This document shows positions 22,036-30,874 of a stretch of 64,000 nucleotides of DNA, one piece after another (the stretch's first letter is position 1; the number at the start of each line of letters is the position of its first letter). The position numbers were made by a program, and so were the translations under genes. The stretch spans positions 38,676 to 102,675 of the forward strand of contig JAGWYG010000002.1 in NCBI GenBank assembly GCA_018969485.1, given 5' to 3'. Under the pieces are notes generated by a model, which was not told where the DNA came from, made no database searches, and was given only the letters and a program-made list of their open reading frames with translations. The DNA comes from Chloroflexota bacterium (lineage in GTDB: Bacteria; Chloroflexota; Chloroflexia; Chloroflexales; Roseiflexaceae).

Positions 22036-22510
22036 TCCAGCCTGGGTGCAGGTCGCGCTGCTGAAACCACGCAAGCGCCAGACCGTGCGCTATCCTGCCG
22101 AGGTGCTGTGGCGTACGGCGACCAGCATCGCGGTGCGGGCCGCGTGGAGTCGTGGCACGGTCGATCTGGGCTACCTGTGTTTCGAACCGGGCGACTCGCT
22201 GATCGAGTACTTCTACAGCGACCGCTGGTTCAACGTGTTTGCCATCTATGGCGCCGATGGCCGCCACAAGGGTTGGTACTGCAACGTCACACGGCCAGCA
22301 TCGCTGGCGGCGGCCGAGGTGGTCTCGGAGGATCTGGAGTTGGATCTCTTCGTGACGCCTGATCGGGCGACGCTGCTGCGCCTCGACGTCGATGAGTTCG
22401 AGTCGTGCGGGTTCGCACAGCACGACCCCGCAACCTATCGGGCGGCGTATGCGGCGCTGGCCGACCTCGAGGCGCTGGCGCGTGCTGGCGCCGCGCCGTT
22501 TGACGCGTGA
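22028..22510 (+). CDS. DUF402 (FAU-1-like) domain protein
   Basis: This 160-residue protein matches the DUF402 pattern: an aromatic-rich strand series (LIEYFYSDRWFNVFAIYGADGRHKGWYCNVTRP) followed by acidic stretches (VSEDLELDLFVTPDRATLLRLDVDEFE). Characterised members are nucleoside phosphatases or RNA-binding proteins; the acidic residues fit metal binding. The exact substrate here is unknown. It is the last gene of the mreB-methyltransferase-DUF402 set. Confidence 0.85.
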   Translation: MSDPAWVQVALLKPRKRQTVRYPAEVLWRTATSIAVRAAWSRGTVDLGYLCFEPGDSLIEYFYSDRWFNVFAIYGADGRHKGWYCNVTRPASLAAAEVVSEDLELDLFVTPDRATLLRLDVDEFESCGFAQHDPATYRAAYAALADLEALARAGAAPFDA

Positions 22511-22520
22511 GCCACGTCCC

Positions 22521-22542
22521 CGCGGGAGCGCGGCGTCCCGCG
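22521..22542. terminator. Hairpin between convergent DUF402 gene and sseA
   Basis: CGCGGGA (22521-22527) and TCCCGCG (22536-22542) can pair with an 8-base loop between convergent genes. There is no T-tract, so the terminator call is tentative. Confidence 0.35.
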
Positions 22543-22601
22543 CCCGCTGATGCCACGCGCCGCGATCCGCACCAGATCCCCGAGGCGCGGTCATCAGCGC
22601 G

Positions 22602-23447
22602 TCATGGCTCGTCGCCGGTGGCGATCGGCCGCGCCGGATCGCTCGACCAGTCGCTCCACGACCCGGGATAGAGCAGCGCATCGCGACCGAGCAGGTGCAG
22701 CGCGAACACCGTGTGGGTTGCACTGACCCCCGAGCCACAGTAGCAGATGACCTGCGTCGCATCGGCGACGCCGAGCGCAGCGTAGCGCGCTGCCAGCGCC
22801 GCAGCCGGCTTGAGTCGGCCATCGGCGGTGACATCGCCGCTGAAGTGGGCCGAGCGCGCGCCGGGGATGTGGCCGGCGCGCGAATCCAGCGGCTCAACGC
22901 GGCCGGCATAGCGCTCAGCCGCCCGCGAATCCAGCAGCAGCGTTCCGGGAGCCGCGCACGCCTGCGCGACACCATCGGCATCGATGGTGAGCCCGTCGCG
23001 CCAGCGTGGCACGAAGACCGCACGGGGCGGCGCAACCGGCTGGTCGCTGGTGGGGAACCCCGCCGCACACCACGCCTGCCAGCCGCCGTCGAGGATCGAG
23101 ACCGCTGCGTGGCCATATGCGCGCAGCAGCCACCACAGCCGCGTCGCCGCCATGCCGCCGGGCAGGTCATAGGCGACCACGTGAACATCGGCGCCGATGC
23201 CGACACGCGATGCCGTCGCCGCAAACGCGTCGGCATCCGGCAATGGGTGCCGGCCCGGCCCGCTGCCGGGTGGGCCCGACAGATCAGCGGCGACATCAAG
23301 GTAGACGGCGCCGGGGATGTGGCTGCCACCGTACTCGGCAGCGCCACGCTGCGGTTCCAGCAAGTACCAGCGCGTGTCGACGATCCGGACGCGTGGATCG
23401 TCGCAGTGCGCCGCGAGCCAGTCGACGCTCACCAGGGGTTCAATCAT
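22602..23447 (-). CDS. sseA: Thiosulfate/3-mercaptopyruvate sulfurtransferase (tandem rhodanese)
   Basis: This 281-residue protein has two rhodanese domains. The C-terminal domain carries the active Cys237 in CYCGSGVSA; the CGSGVTA type of loop is characteristic of mercaptopyruvate sulfurtransferases. The N-terminal domain has Asp at the equivalent site (AYDLPGG) and is the usual inactive half. GGAG lies 9 bases before the ATG at 23447. It is the last minus-strand gene after the ABC transporter set, 81 bases from the metallo-hydrolase gene. Confidence 0.92.
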   Translation of the reverse strand: MIEPLVSVDWLAAHCDDPRVRIVDTRWYLLEPQRGAAEYGGSHIPGAVYLDVAADLSGPPGSGPGRHPLPDADAFAATASRVGIGADVHVVAYDLPGGMAATRLWWLLRAYGHAAVSILDGGWQAWCAAGFPTSDQPVAPPRAVFVPRWRDGLTIDADGVAQACAAPGTLLLDSRAAERYAGRVEPLDSRAGHIPGARSAHFSGDVTADGRLKPAAALAARYAALGVADATQVICYCGSGVSATHTVFALHLLGRDALLYPGSWSDWSSDPARPIATGDEP

Positions 23448-23528
23448 GATCGGTCTCCTCCGGCATCTCGCCGGTCCATCAGTGCTGCCTGACCGCCACG
23501 CCTGCCGGGGCGCTTCGGCAGCGCCGGC

Positions 23529-24539
23529 TCAGCCGAGCATGTAGCGGGGCGGGGCGTCGGGATCATCATAGAGTTGATCGGCATTGGTGATGCGCAGCTC
23601 ACCGCGGGTATCCAGGTACTCCACATACGCACCAATCTTCTGCAGCCCGAGCAGCAGATTGAAATCACGAATGCGCGGATGCACCGCCTCAGTGATCTCG
23701 GCGATGGTGCGTGGCACCGCACACGCATGGCGCACGCGCTCGAGGCGGCGTCGCTGGTCGCGTTCCATGTCATCGATCGCTGATCCCAGATCGGGCATCG
23801 GATCATCATGCCCACCGAGCGCCATCGTCACCCCCGTGACCCGTCGCAGCCGCTCCAGCGACGCCAGGTAATGCATCAGCCCGCTCGACGGCGCGAGGTG
23901 CTCCGGAGCGAGAAACATCGCCGTCGTCGGCAGGATCTGGTCCGCCGTCAGCAACAGATCATCGAGCAGCAGGCAGACGTGTCCGGCACAATGCCCTGGC
24001 GTGTGAATCACCTGGAACCGGTCGTCGAGCCGCTCACCATCGTGCAGGATGCGTTCCGGCGCGACAGAGGGATACCCCGCACGGCCACCGCCATGAAACT
24101 GCTCCAGATGGACACGCTGCGCCGGAGCGACGCCGGCGAAGCGCAGATAGTCGCGCATGGTGCGCACGCTCAGCGCGTGGCGCTCGTCATAGGCGGCGAT
24201 GATGCTGCGATCGAGGACATGGATCGCGACTGGCGCTGCGGTACGGCGGCGCACATGCCCCAGGCCGCCATAGTGATCGATATGACCATGAGACACCACA
24301 ATCCGGCTGAGGTGCGACCACTCGACCGGCTCGCCCCAGTCATCGCGCACGCTCGCCAGCCCGGCATCCAGGTCGGCGTCGCTGGTTCCACGGCCACTCC
24401 CGACGTCGATCAGCGCGCAATACGCGCCATCGACCACCAGATACGCATACCCGATCATCCAGGGAAAGACGTGGAGCGGCAGGCGGTAGACGCGCGCGCC
24501 GCCGGCGCTGAGATAGCGGGTAACCGATGGGGTCGTCAT
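23529..24539 (-). CDS. Metallo-beta-lactamase-fold hydrolase
   Basis: This 336-residue protein has the metal-binding HxHxDH motif as His84, His86, Asp88 and His89 (SHGHIDHYGG). A further His lies in HTPGHCAGHVCLLLDD, and there is a C-terminal winged-helix-like region, as in many glyoxalase-II-like members. The likely reaction is hydrolysis of a thioester or lactone, with unknown substrate. It starts 12 bases after the permease-MenA gene ends and is followed by sseA, so a sulfur or thioester link is plausible. Confidence 0.88.
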   Translation of the reverse strand: MTTPSVTRYLSAGGARVYRLPLHVFPWMIGYAYLVVDGAYCALIDVGSGRGTSDADLDAGLASVRDDWGEPVEWSHLSRIVVSHGHIDHYGGLGHVRRRTAAPVAIHVLDRSIIAAYDERHALSVRTMRDYLRFAGVAPAQRVHLEQFHGGGRAGYPSVAPERILHDGERLDDRFQVIHTPGHCAGHVCLLLDDLLLTADQILPTTAMFLAPEHLAPSSGLMHYLASLERLRRVTGVTMALGGHDDPMPDLGSAIDDMERDQRRRLERVRHACAVPRTIAEITEAVHPRIRDFNLLLGLQKIGAYVEYLDTRGELRITNADQLYDDPDAPPRYMLG

Positions 24540-24551
24540 GAATGATCCGTC

Positions 24552-26228
24552 CTATGTTCGGGGCAACACCAGCGCCAGCAGCCAGCCGGCGACCATCAGG
24601 ACGCCGGTCTGCAGGTGCAGTTGCGCCGCCAGCGGAACGATCGGCTGCAGGCGGCCCGGTTCGCTCTCGGCCGCAGCGATGCGCATCAGGCGCACCGCGA
24701 CCGGCAGCGTGAGCAGGCCGAGCAGCGTCGGCCACGGGGCGACGCCTGCGGCCACCAGTGCGACCAGCGCCACGTACGCGCCGATGAGCAGCGCATACAG
24801 CTCGATCCTGGCGCCCTCGCGGCCCAGGATCGTCGCCAGCGTGCGTTTGCCGCTGCGCCGATCGCCGTCAAGATCGCGCAGATTGTTGGCGTGCAGGATC
24901 GCCGCCACCAGCAGGCCCACCGGCAGGGCCGCCAGGATCACCCCGAGCGGCGCATCGCGCCGCTGCACGTAATACGCGCCGACGACGATCATCGGCCCCA
25001 TGAAGATGAACACCGCCAGTTCGCCGAGGCCATGATATGCCAGCGCGAACGGGCCGGCCGTATAGAAGAATCCGACGGCTACGCTGATGATGCCGATCCA
25101 GAGGATCAGCGGACCACTGACGCTGACCAGATACAGGCCAATCGACGCCCCCACGCCAAACGCCGCGATTCCGCCGATCAGGACCTGCCGCGGCGTCAGC
25201 GCCCCTTGCAGCAGCGCATCACCAGTCCCAATCGAACCCGGCTGGTCTGTGCCCTTCTGGTAATCGTAGTAGTCGTTCACCAGATTCGTACCGCCCTGGA
25301 TCGCCACCGAGCCGATCAGCGTCAGCAGAAGCAGCCACAGATCGACCGTACCGGCCGCCGCCGCGATACCGCTGCCGAGCAACACCGGAACGATTGCGGC
25401 CGTATAGCTCCAGGGGCGCATCGCGCGCCACCAGGTGCGGGCATAGTGTTGCATGCGCGTCTCCCGGATGCGGACGCTCGTCGCCTGCCAGGGCACGAGC
25501 ACATACTCAGCCTCGTCGAGCGCAACCGTCGCGAGCCAGCCGATCAACGCCACCGCGATCAGCGCCGCGACCATGCGGTCGATGGCATAGACCTCATAGG
25601 ACTGCCAGATCAGGCGGCCGATGCCGTCGTTGGCGCCGACAAATTCGATGCCGACGATCAGCGTGAGGGCATAGCCCACGCCGAGCTTGATGCTGGCCAT
25701 GATCCCCGGCATGCTGCCGGGCAGCGCGACCGTCCAGAACAGCTCGCGGGCGCGGGCGCCAAAGCTACGCGCAACCTCAAACGCCCGTGGATCAACCTGC
25801 ATCACGCTGGCGGCCACATTCAGCACAACCAGGAAGAACACGCTGACCGCGATGGTCGCGATCTTGCTGGCCTCGCCGATGCCGAGCGACACGATGATCA
25901 GCGGCAGCAGCGCGATCTTGGGGATGGGATAGATCGCTGCGGCGAGCGGCCGGACGGCGGCGCGCACCGGGGCGGCGATGCCCATCAGGATGCCGATCGC
26001 GATCGCCGGCACCGCACCGAGCAGAAACCCGGCGATCACGCGCAGCAGGCTGATGCCGACATCGCGCGCGAGTTGCCCCGAGGCAGCCAGATCGGCCAGG
26101 GTGACCAGCACTTCCGACGGCGGCGGGTAGAAGATGCGGTTCAGCCAGCCCAGGGCGACCGCCCCCTCCCACGCCAGCAGCAGCGCGATCGGCGACAGCA
26201 GCGACAGCGCCCGGTCACGCGGGATCAT
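24552..26228 (-). CDS. menA: ABC permease (SsuC type) joined in frame to MenA prenyltransferase
   Basis: A single 558-codon frame encodes two complete proteins. Residues 1-258 are a binding-protein-dependent permease with the EAA-type loop (FEVARSFGARARELFWTVALPGSMPGI). Residues 259-558 are a UbiA-family enzyme with NLVNDYYDYQKGTD and NNLRDLDGDRRSGKRTLA, the two Asp-rich motifs, matching MenA (1,4-dihydroxy-2-naphthoate prenyltransferase) in menaquinone synthesis. The MenA half begins with an ATG at 25454 (MQHYARTWWRAMRPWSY), with GGGAGA 5 bases upstream. MenA may therefore also be made separately by internal initiation. The first ATG overlaps the upstream ATPase stop (ATGA). Confidence 0.88.
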   Translation of the reverse strand: MIPRDRALSLLSPIALLLAWEGAVALGWLNRIFYPPPSEVLVTLADLAASGQLARDVGISLLRVIAGFLLGAVPAIAIGILMGIAAPVRAAVRPLAAAIYPIPKIALLPLIIVSLGIGEASKIATIAVSVFFLVVLNVAASVMQVDPRAFEVARSFGARARELFWTVALPGSMPGIMASIKLGVGYALTLIVGIEFVGANDGIGRLIWQSYEVYAIDRMVAALIAVALIGWLATVALDEAEYVLVPWQATSVRIRETRMQHYARTWWRAMRPWSYTAAIVPVLLGSGIAAAAGTVDLWLLLLTLIGSVAIQGGTNLVNDYYDYQKGTDQPGSIGTGDALLQGALTPRQVLIGGIAAFGVGASIGLYLVSVSGPLILWIGIISVAVGFFYTAGPFALAYHGLGELAVFIFMGPMIVVGAYYVQRRDAPLGVILAALPVGLLVAAILHANNLRDLDGDRRSGKRTLATILGREGARIELYALLIGAYVALVALVAAGVAPWPTLLGLLTLPVAVRLMRIAAAESEPGRLQPIVPLAAQLHLQTGVLMVAGWLLALVLPRT

Positions 26229-27025
26229 ACGCCCGCCTCGGCGAGCTCGGCCGTGCGTGCGCGGGCGACCTCATCGCGCAGCACCGACCAGATCTCGCCG
26301 TACAGCGCGCCGAACCGCGGGTCGCTGCGCAGGGCAGCAGCATCACGCGGGCGTTCGAAGGGCACATCGACTGTGGCGATGATGCGCCCCGGTCGCGCCG
26401 ACATGACATACACCCGATCGCCGAGCGTCAGCGCCTCATCGATGCCGTGGGTCACGAACAGCACCGTGCGGCCATCGCCTTCCCACTGGCGCAGCAGGGT
26501 CTGCTGCAGCAACAGCCGGTTCTGCGCATCGAGCGCAGCGAACGGCTCGTCCATCAGCAGCACGGCGGGATCATAGGCGAAGGCCCGTGCGAGACCGACG
26601 CGCTGCAGCATTCCGCCCGACAGCTGCGCGGGATAGGCCGTCGCGAAGCGCTCGAGGCCGATCTCTGCCAGCCAGCGGCGCACGAGCGGCGCACGCTGCG
26701 CCGGGGTGAATCCCCGCATCTGCAGGCCGTAGCCCACGTTCTCGGCCACGGTATACCATGGAAAGACGCCACCATTCTGGAAGACCATGCCCGTCGTCGG
26801 GCGCGCGGGATCGGTCGCCTGAACGTGCGCCTGGCCCGCATCGGCTGTCTGCAGCCCGGCCAGGACGCGCAGCAGCGTCGTCTTGCCGCACCCGCTGGGC
26901 CCGACGATGCACGCCAGTTCACCGGCGCGAACATGCAGCGTCAGCTGCGCCAGCGCCGCCACCGACCCCTGGCGGCTGCGGAATGTCACCTGCAGATCCG
27001 TGACGCTGATCGTGCCAGCGCGCAT
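26225..27025 (-). CDS. ABC transporter ATP-binding protein (SsuB/TauB type)
   Basis: This 266-residue ATPase has Walker A GPSGCGKTT, Q-loop, signature LSGGM and Walker B VLLMDEPFAALD. It is closest to the nitrate/sulfonate/taurine class. GGGAGG lies 6 bases before ATG 27025, which is preferred over an upstream frame that is Arg/Ser-rich. The stop overlaps the permease ATG by 4 bases. It is the energising subunit for the SBP at 27072 and the permease at 26228. Confidence 0.92.
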   Translation of the reverse strand: MRAGTISVTDLQVTFRSRQGSVAALAQLTLHVRAGELACIVGPSGCGKTTLLRVLAGLQTADAGQAHVQATDPARPTTGMVFQNGGVFPWYTVAENVGYGLQMRGFTPAQRAPLVRRWLAEIGLERFATAYPAQLSGGMLQRVGLARAFAYDPAVLLMDEPFAALDAQNRLLLQQTLLRQWEGDGRTVLFVTHGIDEALTLGDRVYVMSARPGRIIATVDVPFERPRDAAALRSDPRFGALYGEIWSVLRDEVARARTAELAEAGV

Positions 27026-27071
27026 CGCGTGCCTCCCGGGCCGGGGCGGGAGCACCACCCCGGCCCGCCGA

Positions 27072-28082
27072 TCACTTCCCGGCGTCGAGCCCGGCAGCCA
27101 CCTCGGCGGCGATGCTGGTATCGATGAATGCGCGCATGTCGAGCGGCTGATCGTACTCGAGCAGGCCACGCCCGAGGAAGAACTGCTGCATCGTATCGAT
27201 GTCGCCGGTCGGCACCACGCCGTTCGGGTCGTATTGCGGCCGCGGCAGCCGCTTGAGCACCGCCGCCGGCACCTTGGTGTACTGCTCGATGATCGCCGCG
27301 ATCTCATCGGTCATGTACTCGCCCTGCAGGTCGCGGACCGCCCGCAGATACGCGCGCAGGAACTTCCTGGCATCATCGGGGCGCTGCTTGAGCAACTCCC
27401 CCATGTAGACGTAGGTTGCCGTGAACCCGTCGACGAAATCGTCACTCAGGACAGCGACGACGCCCTGGTCGACGTTGATGGTCGTGATTGGCTCGGCGAG
27501 CATCGCGGCATCGAGCGTGCCGCTCTCGAGCGCCGGCGGCACGTTGGCGAACGGCACGCCCTCAAGCTGGATGTCGGCGAACGTCAGCCCGCCCTGGGCC
27601 AGCGCCTGGGCCAGCCAATACTCGGTGCCCGCGCCGATGCCGTTGACGGCGACCTTTTTGCCCTTCAGATCGGCGACGCTGGTGATCTCGCCGGTGCGCT
27701 TCGCGCTGATCACCAGCGACGTCACCACCGGCGGGCGCTCGGAGTGCAGTGGCGCGACGATCGTGAAGTCGACGCCACGCGCCGCCGCGTTGAATAGCCC
27801 GGCGCCGACGCCGCCGAGCGCGACATCGAAGTTTCCCGCCGCCAACTGGACGACGGCCTCGTTGCCGCTCTGGAGCGGCGTGAGCTCGAGCGTGATGCCT
27901 TCCTGCGCAAAGTAGCCGCGCTCGATGCCGACAAACAGCGGCGCATAGATCAGGATGGGGATGTAGCCGGTCCGGATCGTGACCGGCTGCGCCGGCCCGC
28001 CGATGCCAGCGCATCCACTCAGAACAAGCAACAGCCCGACCAATACCAGCGCGATGTGCTGCCCGACAGGGTTCGTCCGCAT
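27072..28082 (-). CDS. ABC transporter substrate-binding lipoprotein (NMT1/SsuA-like)
   Basis: This 336-residue protein has a lipoprotein signal peptide with lipobox LSGC (Cys24). The mature part begins IRTGYIPILIYAPLFVGIERGYFAQEGITLEL, typical of NMT1/SsuA binding proteins for sulfonates, nitrate, thiamine precursors or related organics. The ligand cannot be read from the sequence. Being fused to MenA, linked to a sulfurtransferase and having no known riboswitch in the short leader all leave it open. It is the first gene of the minus-strand operon. Confidence 0.9.
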   Translation of the reverse strand: MRTNPVGQHIALVLVGLLLVLSGCAGIGGPAQPVTIRTGYIPILIYAPLFVGIERGYFAQEGITLELTPLQSGNEAVVQLAAGNFDVALGGVGAGLFNAAARGVDFTIVAPLHSERPPVVTSLVISAKRTGEITSVADLKGKKVAVNGIGAGTEYWLAQALAQGGLTFADIQLEGVPFANVPPALESGTLDAAMLAEPITTINVDQGVVAVLSDDFVDGFTATYVYMGELLKQRPDDARKFLRAYLRAVRDLQGEYMTDEIAAIIEQYTKVPAAVLKRLPRPQYDPNGVVPTGDIDTMQQFFLGRGLLEYDQPLDMRAFIDTSIAAEVAAGLDAGK

Positions 28083-28138
28083 GGCTCTGACTCCGCGTTC
28101 ATGGCGTACGCCCGGCCCCGCTGGTCGCGCGCAGATCC

Positions 28139-28166
28139 ATTGTACCGAAAATCACGATTCTGACAA
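28139..28166 (-). promoter_or_regulatory. Promoter of the ABC transporter operon
   Basis: On the minus strand, TTGTCA (28166-28161) and TACAAT (28144-28139) are separated by 16 bases, 57 bases before the SBP start. Confidence 0.65.
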
Positions 28167-28296
28167 CCTGGGCGTCGGCGGTGCGCTGGCGCGGGCATGC
28201 GGCAGCCCGGGGTGGCGCCATCGCACGATGCTGCCAGTCAGGCACAGCGCCCGCGCCGCACCGATGCCCCTGATGGCGCAGCGCGGCCTCATTCCC

Positions 28297-28378
28297 CGCC
28301 CCCCCGCCTGCGACGCTTGACACGGCGAACTGCTCGAAGCCCGGGATGAGCTCGCCCCCCCGCCTGCGACGCTTGACA
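28297..28378. repeat. 26-bp perfect direct repeat containing a TTGACA
   Basis: Positions 28297-28322 and 28353-28378 are identical (56-base period). Each holds a run of seven C, then GCCTGCGACGCTTGACA. The second copy supplies the -35 of the LacI promoter. The first copy also has TTGACA but no -10 at the right distance. Confidence 0.85.
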
Positions 28379-28401
28379 GCACATGAGCCTCACGCTATAC
28401 T
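28373..28401 (+). promoter_or_regulatory. Consensus promoter of the LacI gene
   Basis: TTGACA (28373-28378) and TATACT (28396-28401) are separated by exactly 17 bases, the strongest housekeeping-type promoter in the window. Confidence 0.82.
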
Positions 28402-28404
28402 CGG

Positions 28405-28418
28405 CTTAATCGTTTAAG
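28405..28418 (+). promoter_or_regulatory. LacI-family operator overlapping the transcription start region
   Basis: CTTAATCGTTTAAG is a near-palindrome with the central CG typical of LacI/GalR-family operators. It begins 4 bases after the -10 and lies before the LacI start, as expected for autorepression. Confidence 0.68.
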
Positions 28419-28438
28419 TCGAGTTCCGCGAGGCGCAT

Positions 28439-29467
28439 CTGGCCAACAAAGCGACCATCCGGCACGTCGCACACCGGGCGGGCGTCAGCACCGCGACCGT
28501 GTCGTACGTCATCAATGGCACCGGCAGCGTCGCCGAGGCGACGCGAGCGCGGGTCGTGGCGGCGATCGCCGAGCTGCGGTACCAGCCACGGCACGCGGCG
28601 CGCAGCCTGCGCGGTGCGAGCCGCACCATGGGCATCCCGCTGGGAGTCGCGCCAGGGCAACTCGCCGATCCGGTCGTCGCCGAAGTGATCGCCGGATTCG
28701 CCGCAGCGGCAGCGCAGCGCGGCTACGACGTGCTGCTGATCCCGATCGGTTCGGGCGACGACCTGGCAGCCTGTGCGCGGGCGGCAGGCGGTGCGCGTGC
28801 CGACGGCTTCGCGATCCTCGATGTACGCAGCGACGACGAGCGCGTCGCGGCGCTGGCCGATGCGGGCGTACCCTACATCTGCGCCGGTGGTGCCCCCGAC
28901 GGCTACGGCTGCCCGGTCGTGTGCTGTGACGTCGCTGGCGGCGCAGCCCAGGCGGTGCGCCATCTGCTGGCACTCGGGCACCGCGCCATCGCCCTGATCC
29001 AGGCGCCCGGCGAGCGGCTGAGCAGCGACGCCTGCTTCGCCGGCTACGCCACCGCACTCGGCACGGCGCAGCTGCCGCTCGACCCCGCGCTGGTCGTCGA
29101 GGCCGGCTCTGGCGAGGCGCACGGCTACCTGGCGATGCAGGAGTTGCTCAGCGCCGAGGCGCCGCCCACGGCGATCCTGGCCGGCAGCGACGAACTGGCC
29201 TTCGGCGCGATGCACGCCATCCGCGATGCCGGCTTGCGCATCGGCGGCGACATCTCGCTCGTCGGTCTCGACGACGTCCCGCTCGCGGCGCACGTCGACC
29301 CGCCGCTCACTGCGCTGCGTCAGCCGCGCGCCGAGCTCGGCAGCCGGCTGGCCGAACTGCTCGACGCGCACATCCGCGCCCCCGGCACGCCCGTCACCCC
29401 GGTGACGCTCGATACCCGACTCATGATCCGGCGATCCACCGCGCCGCCCGCGGCGCGTCTCGGCTGA
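28439..29467 (+). CDS. LacI/GalR-family transcriptional regulator, apparent CTG start
   Basis: The 342-residue regulator has the DNA-binding headpiece ANKATIRHVAHRAGVSTATVSYVINGTGSV and a periplasmic-binding-protein-like effector domain with DEL and hinge features (AARSLRGASRTMGIPLG). The frame is closed by TAA at 28415, and no ATG, GTG or TTG occurs before 28499, which would delete the helix-turn-helix. CTG at 28439 with GAGG 5 bases upstream gives the typical N-terminus (M)ANKATIRHVA. The effector is unknown, probably a sugar, and the next gene is a sugar-type ATPase. Confidence 0.88.
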   Translation: MANKATIRHVAHRAGVSTATVSYVINGTGSVAEATRARVVAAIAELRYQPRHAARSLRGASRTMGIPLGVAPGQLADPVVAEVIAGFAAAAAQRGYDVLLIPIGSGDDLAACARAAGGARADGFAILDVRSDDERVAALADAGVPYICAGGAPDGYGCPVVCCDVAGGAAQAVRHLLALGHRAIALIQAPGERLSSDACFAGYATALGTAQLPLDPALVVEAGSGEAHGYLAMQELLSAEAPPTAILAGSDELAFGAMHAIRDAGLRIGGDISLVGLDDVPLAAHVDPPLTALRQPRAELGSRLAELLDAHIRAPGTPVTPVTLDTRLMIRRSTAPPAARLG

Positions 29468-29516
29468 CACCGATGGCGGTGGCAGCAAGCACCCCACGAC
29501 GAGGAGGAGCAGCGAC

Positions 29517-30620
<1,104 letters not shown>

Positions 30621-30874
30621 CGCCCCCGGGGCGTGGTCGCGCTGGTACGGCGCGTCGCACTGCGTGCGATGCTGGCCGTGCCGGCGCGGCCGGTGGCTGC
30701 GCTGCGGCGGATCCGGCCGCCGGCTGCCCGATGTGGACGCCGCACTCCCCCTCATCATGGCTGCGACCGGTGCCGCCCGGCACGCGCCGCACGCACGCCG
30801 CTCCACTTGAACGCAGCGCCACTCTCGGGTACAATGCTGTGCAATTTCTACTACACCATATCGGAGTATGGACG
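30621..30874. other. 254-base intergenic region with promoter
   Basis: The region has no gene. It holds the promoter of the serine hydrolase at 30807-30835. A short GC-rich palindrome directly follows the ATPase stop (ACGCC/GGCGT) and is too small to call a terminator. Confidence 0.5.
30807..30835 (+). promoter_or_regulatory. Promoter of the serine hydrolase gene
   Basis: TTGAAC (30807-30812) and TACAAT (30830-30835) are separated by 17 bases, 39 bases before GTG 30875. Confidence 0.7.

Larger units (their letters stand above)
28083..28438. other. 356-base divergent control region
   Basis: This lies between the SBP gene (minus) and the LacI gene (plus). It holds one promoter for each direction, a LacI-type operator and a 26-bp perfect direct repeat, all listed separately. 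No gene is seen. Confidence 0.7.

Noticed and set aside
24615..26576. 653-codon plus-strand frame opposite the permease-MenA gene
   Set aside because: It is a shadow of a membrane-protein gene, rich in Arg, Asp, His and Gln, with no SD.
28083..28138. TPP or other riboswitch before the substrate-binding protein gene
   Set aside because: The leader between the promoter and the start is only about 55 bases, too short, and no conserved core is visible.
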